DNA from: an uncultured Alcanivoracaceae bacterium
Lineage (GTDB): Bacteria; Pseudomonadota; Gammaproteobacteria; Pseudomonadales; Alcanivoracaceae
Length of the DNA stretch: 5,827 nucleotides
NCBI GenBank assembly: GCA_937943665.1
Contig: CALEAR010000021.1
Coordinates: forward strand, 1 to 5,827
Direction of reading: 5' to 3'
Shown: one piece after another, positions 5,399 to 5,827 of the stretch
Layout of the letters: the number at the start of each line of letters is the position of its first letter
How positions within the stretch are numbered: position 1 is the first letter of the stretch
Program-made: the position numbers and the translations under genes
The notes under the pieces: model-generated
What the model was told of the DNA's origin: nothing
Databases searched by the model: none
The model's input: the letters and a program-made list of their open reading frames with translations, nothing else

Positions 5399-5749
5399 CT
5401 GCTCAAGCACCTGTTTTAAAACCTGAGCATGGTTATGCACTTCATCCTTTGCTGCATACACCAGGCAGAGAGTTTGCTGATAGCGTAGCCCATTCAACCG
5501 CTTAAGCTCTGCTTGGTGCTGCGCAAGCTCCTCCTGATACCGCTGAGAAAACAGCTCAAATCGAGTGGGATCATGGCCAAACCATTTTCGCAACACGGTG
5601 GAGGGTGCCACCTGCTTATTCCACTCCTGAAGTGCCAACGCTTCTTTTTTCAGCCCCCTTGGCCAAAGACGATCCACCAATACCCGGTAACCATCTTCGG
5701 CTAAGGGCGTTTGATATGCACGCTTAATAATAATGGGCTTTTTTTGCAT
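5390..5749 (-). CDS. DUF488 family protein (YeaO-like)
   Basis: A 119-residue soluble protein, the usual length for the YeaO-like branch of DUF488, whose biochemical function is not established. Signature segments are intact: DGYRVLVDRLWPRGL (residues 19-33), EWNKQVAPS (42-50), LRKWFGHDPTRF (53-64), YQEEL (71-75) and LVYAAKDEVHNHAQVL (96-111). The start ATG at 5749 is 4 bp after the stop of the preceding minus-strand gene. The only Shine-Dalgarno-like sequence, AGGAGG, is 18 bases away inside that gene, so translation probably depends on coupling. At its 3' end the last two codons and stop overlap the end of the quinone oxidoreductase gene on the other strand by 9 bp. No stem-loop terminator is seen there. 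Family assignment is firm; no function is offered. Confidence 0.92.
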   Translation of the reverse strand: MQKKPIIIKRAYQTPLAEDGYRVLVDRLWPRGLKKEALALQEWNKQVAPSTVLRKWFGHDPTRFELFSQRYQEELAQHQAELKRLNGLRYQQTLCLVYAAKDEVHNHAQVLKQVLEQLG

Positions 5750-5753
5750 AAAG

Positions 5754-5827
5754 TTATTCAGCAGCCACCTCCTCCGCTCCCACGAGTTGAGCTAACGTGG
5801 CTTGATCTGCACGATGGGTTAACAAAG
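5754..5827 (-). CDS. C-terminal end of an unidentified gene (enters from right edge)
   Basis: The minus strand is open from the window edge to TAA at 5756-5754 and encodes the last 23 residues, beginning LLTHRADQATLAQLVGAEEV. The frame is chosen over the neighbouring one (which would end in a Ser/Gly-rich GSGGGGC tail at a TGA) because its composition looks like a normal soluble helical C-terminus. It also gives a 4-bp junction to the DUF488 start, matching an operon. Too little is present to name a family. Confidence 0.55.
   Translation of the reverse strand, partial: LLTHRADQATLAQLVGAEEVAAE

Noticed and set aside
5754..5827. Alternative reading of the right-edge gene ending in a Gly-rich GSGGGGC tail
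   Set aside because: The frame is open but Ser/Gly-biased and less like a normal C-terminus than the chosen frame. With so few codons this stays uncertain.

Overview
The window looks like ordinary chromosomal DNA of a gammaproteobacterium, most likely a marine Oceanospirillales/Pseudomonadales-type organism. This rests on gene content and protein style: a MoxR/VWA pair with very conserved sequence, a Pseudomonas/Vibrio-like RsmE variant, an OmpA-family porin, SCP2-domain and DUF488 proteins, and a PsrA-type operator. Base composition is moderate. No rRNA, tRNA, CRISPR, transposon or phage gene is visible. The assignment comes from family recognition, not a database search.

Layout from left to right. 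Positions 1-1226 (minus strand) hold a two-gene operon: a complete MoxR-type AAA+ ATPase followed 4 bp later by the first 126 codons of a CoxE-like VWA protein that runs off the left edge. Positions 1354-2076 (plus) encode an RsmE-family rRNA methyltransferase in a divergent variant. Positions 2212-3237 (plus) encode an abundant-looking OmpA-type outer-membrane protein. It has a near-consensus sigma70 promoter, a signal peptide, a Pro/Glu linker, a peptidoglycan-binding domain with one unusual cysteine, and a strong terminator. Positions 3372-3758 (minus) encode a small SCP2 lipid-binding protein with its own terminator and a perfect palindrome over its promoter region that matches the PsrA fatty-acid regulator motif. 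Positions 3960-4277 (minus) encode a small two-helix membrane protein of unknown function, again with a strong terminator. Positions 4430-5398 (plus) encode a PIG3-like NADPH:quinone oxidoreductase whose 3' end overlaps, tail to tail, a DUF488 protein at 5390-5749 (minus). The DUF488 gene follows by 4 bp the last 23 codons of an unidentified gene entering from the right edge.

The genes do not form one pathway. The two real operonic units are MoxR-VWA (presumed chaperone for assembly or metal insertion of a protein complex) and the right-edge gene with DUF488. The rest are single-gene units separated by terminators. No gap exceeds 300 bases. I see no strong case for a wholly new system. The most testable leads are the PsrA-like operator at the SCP2 gene and the aspartate-to-cysteine change in the OmpA peptidoglycan site.
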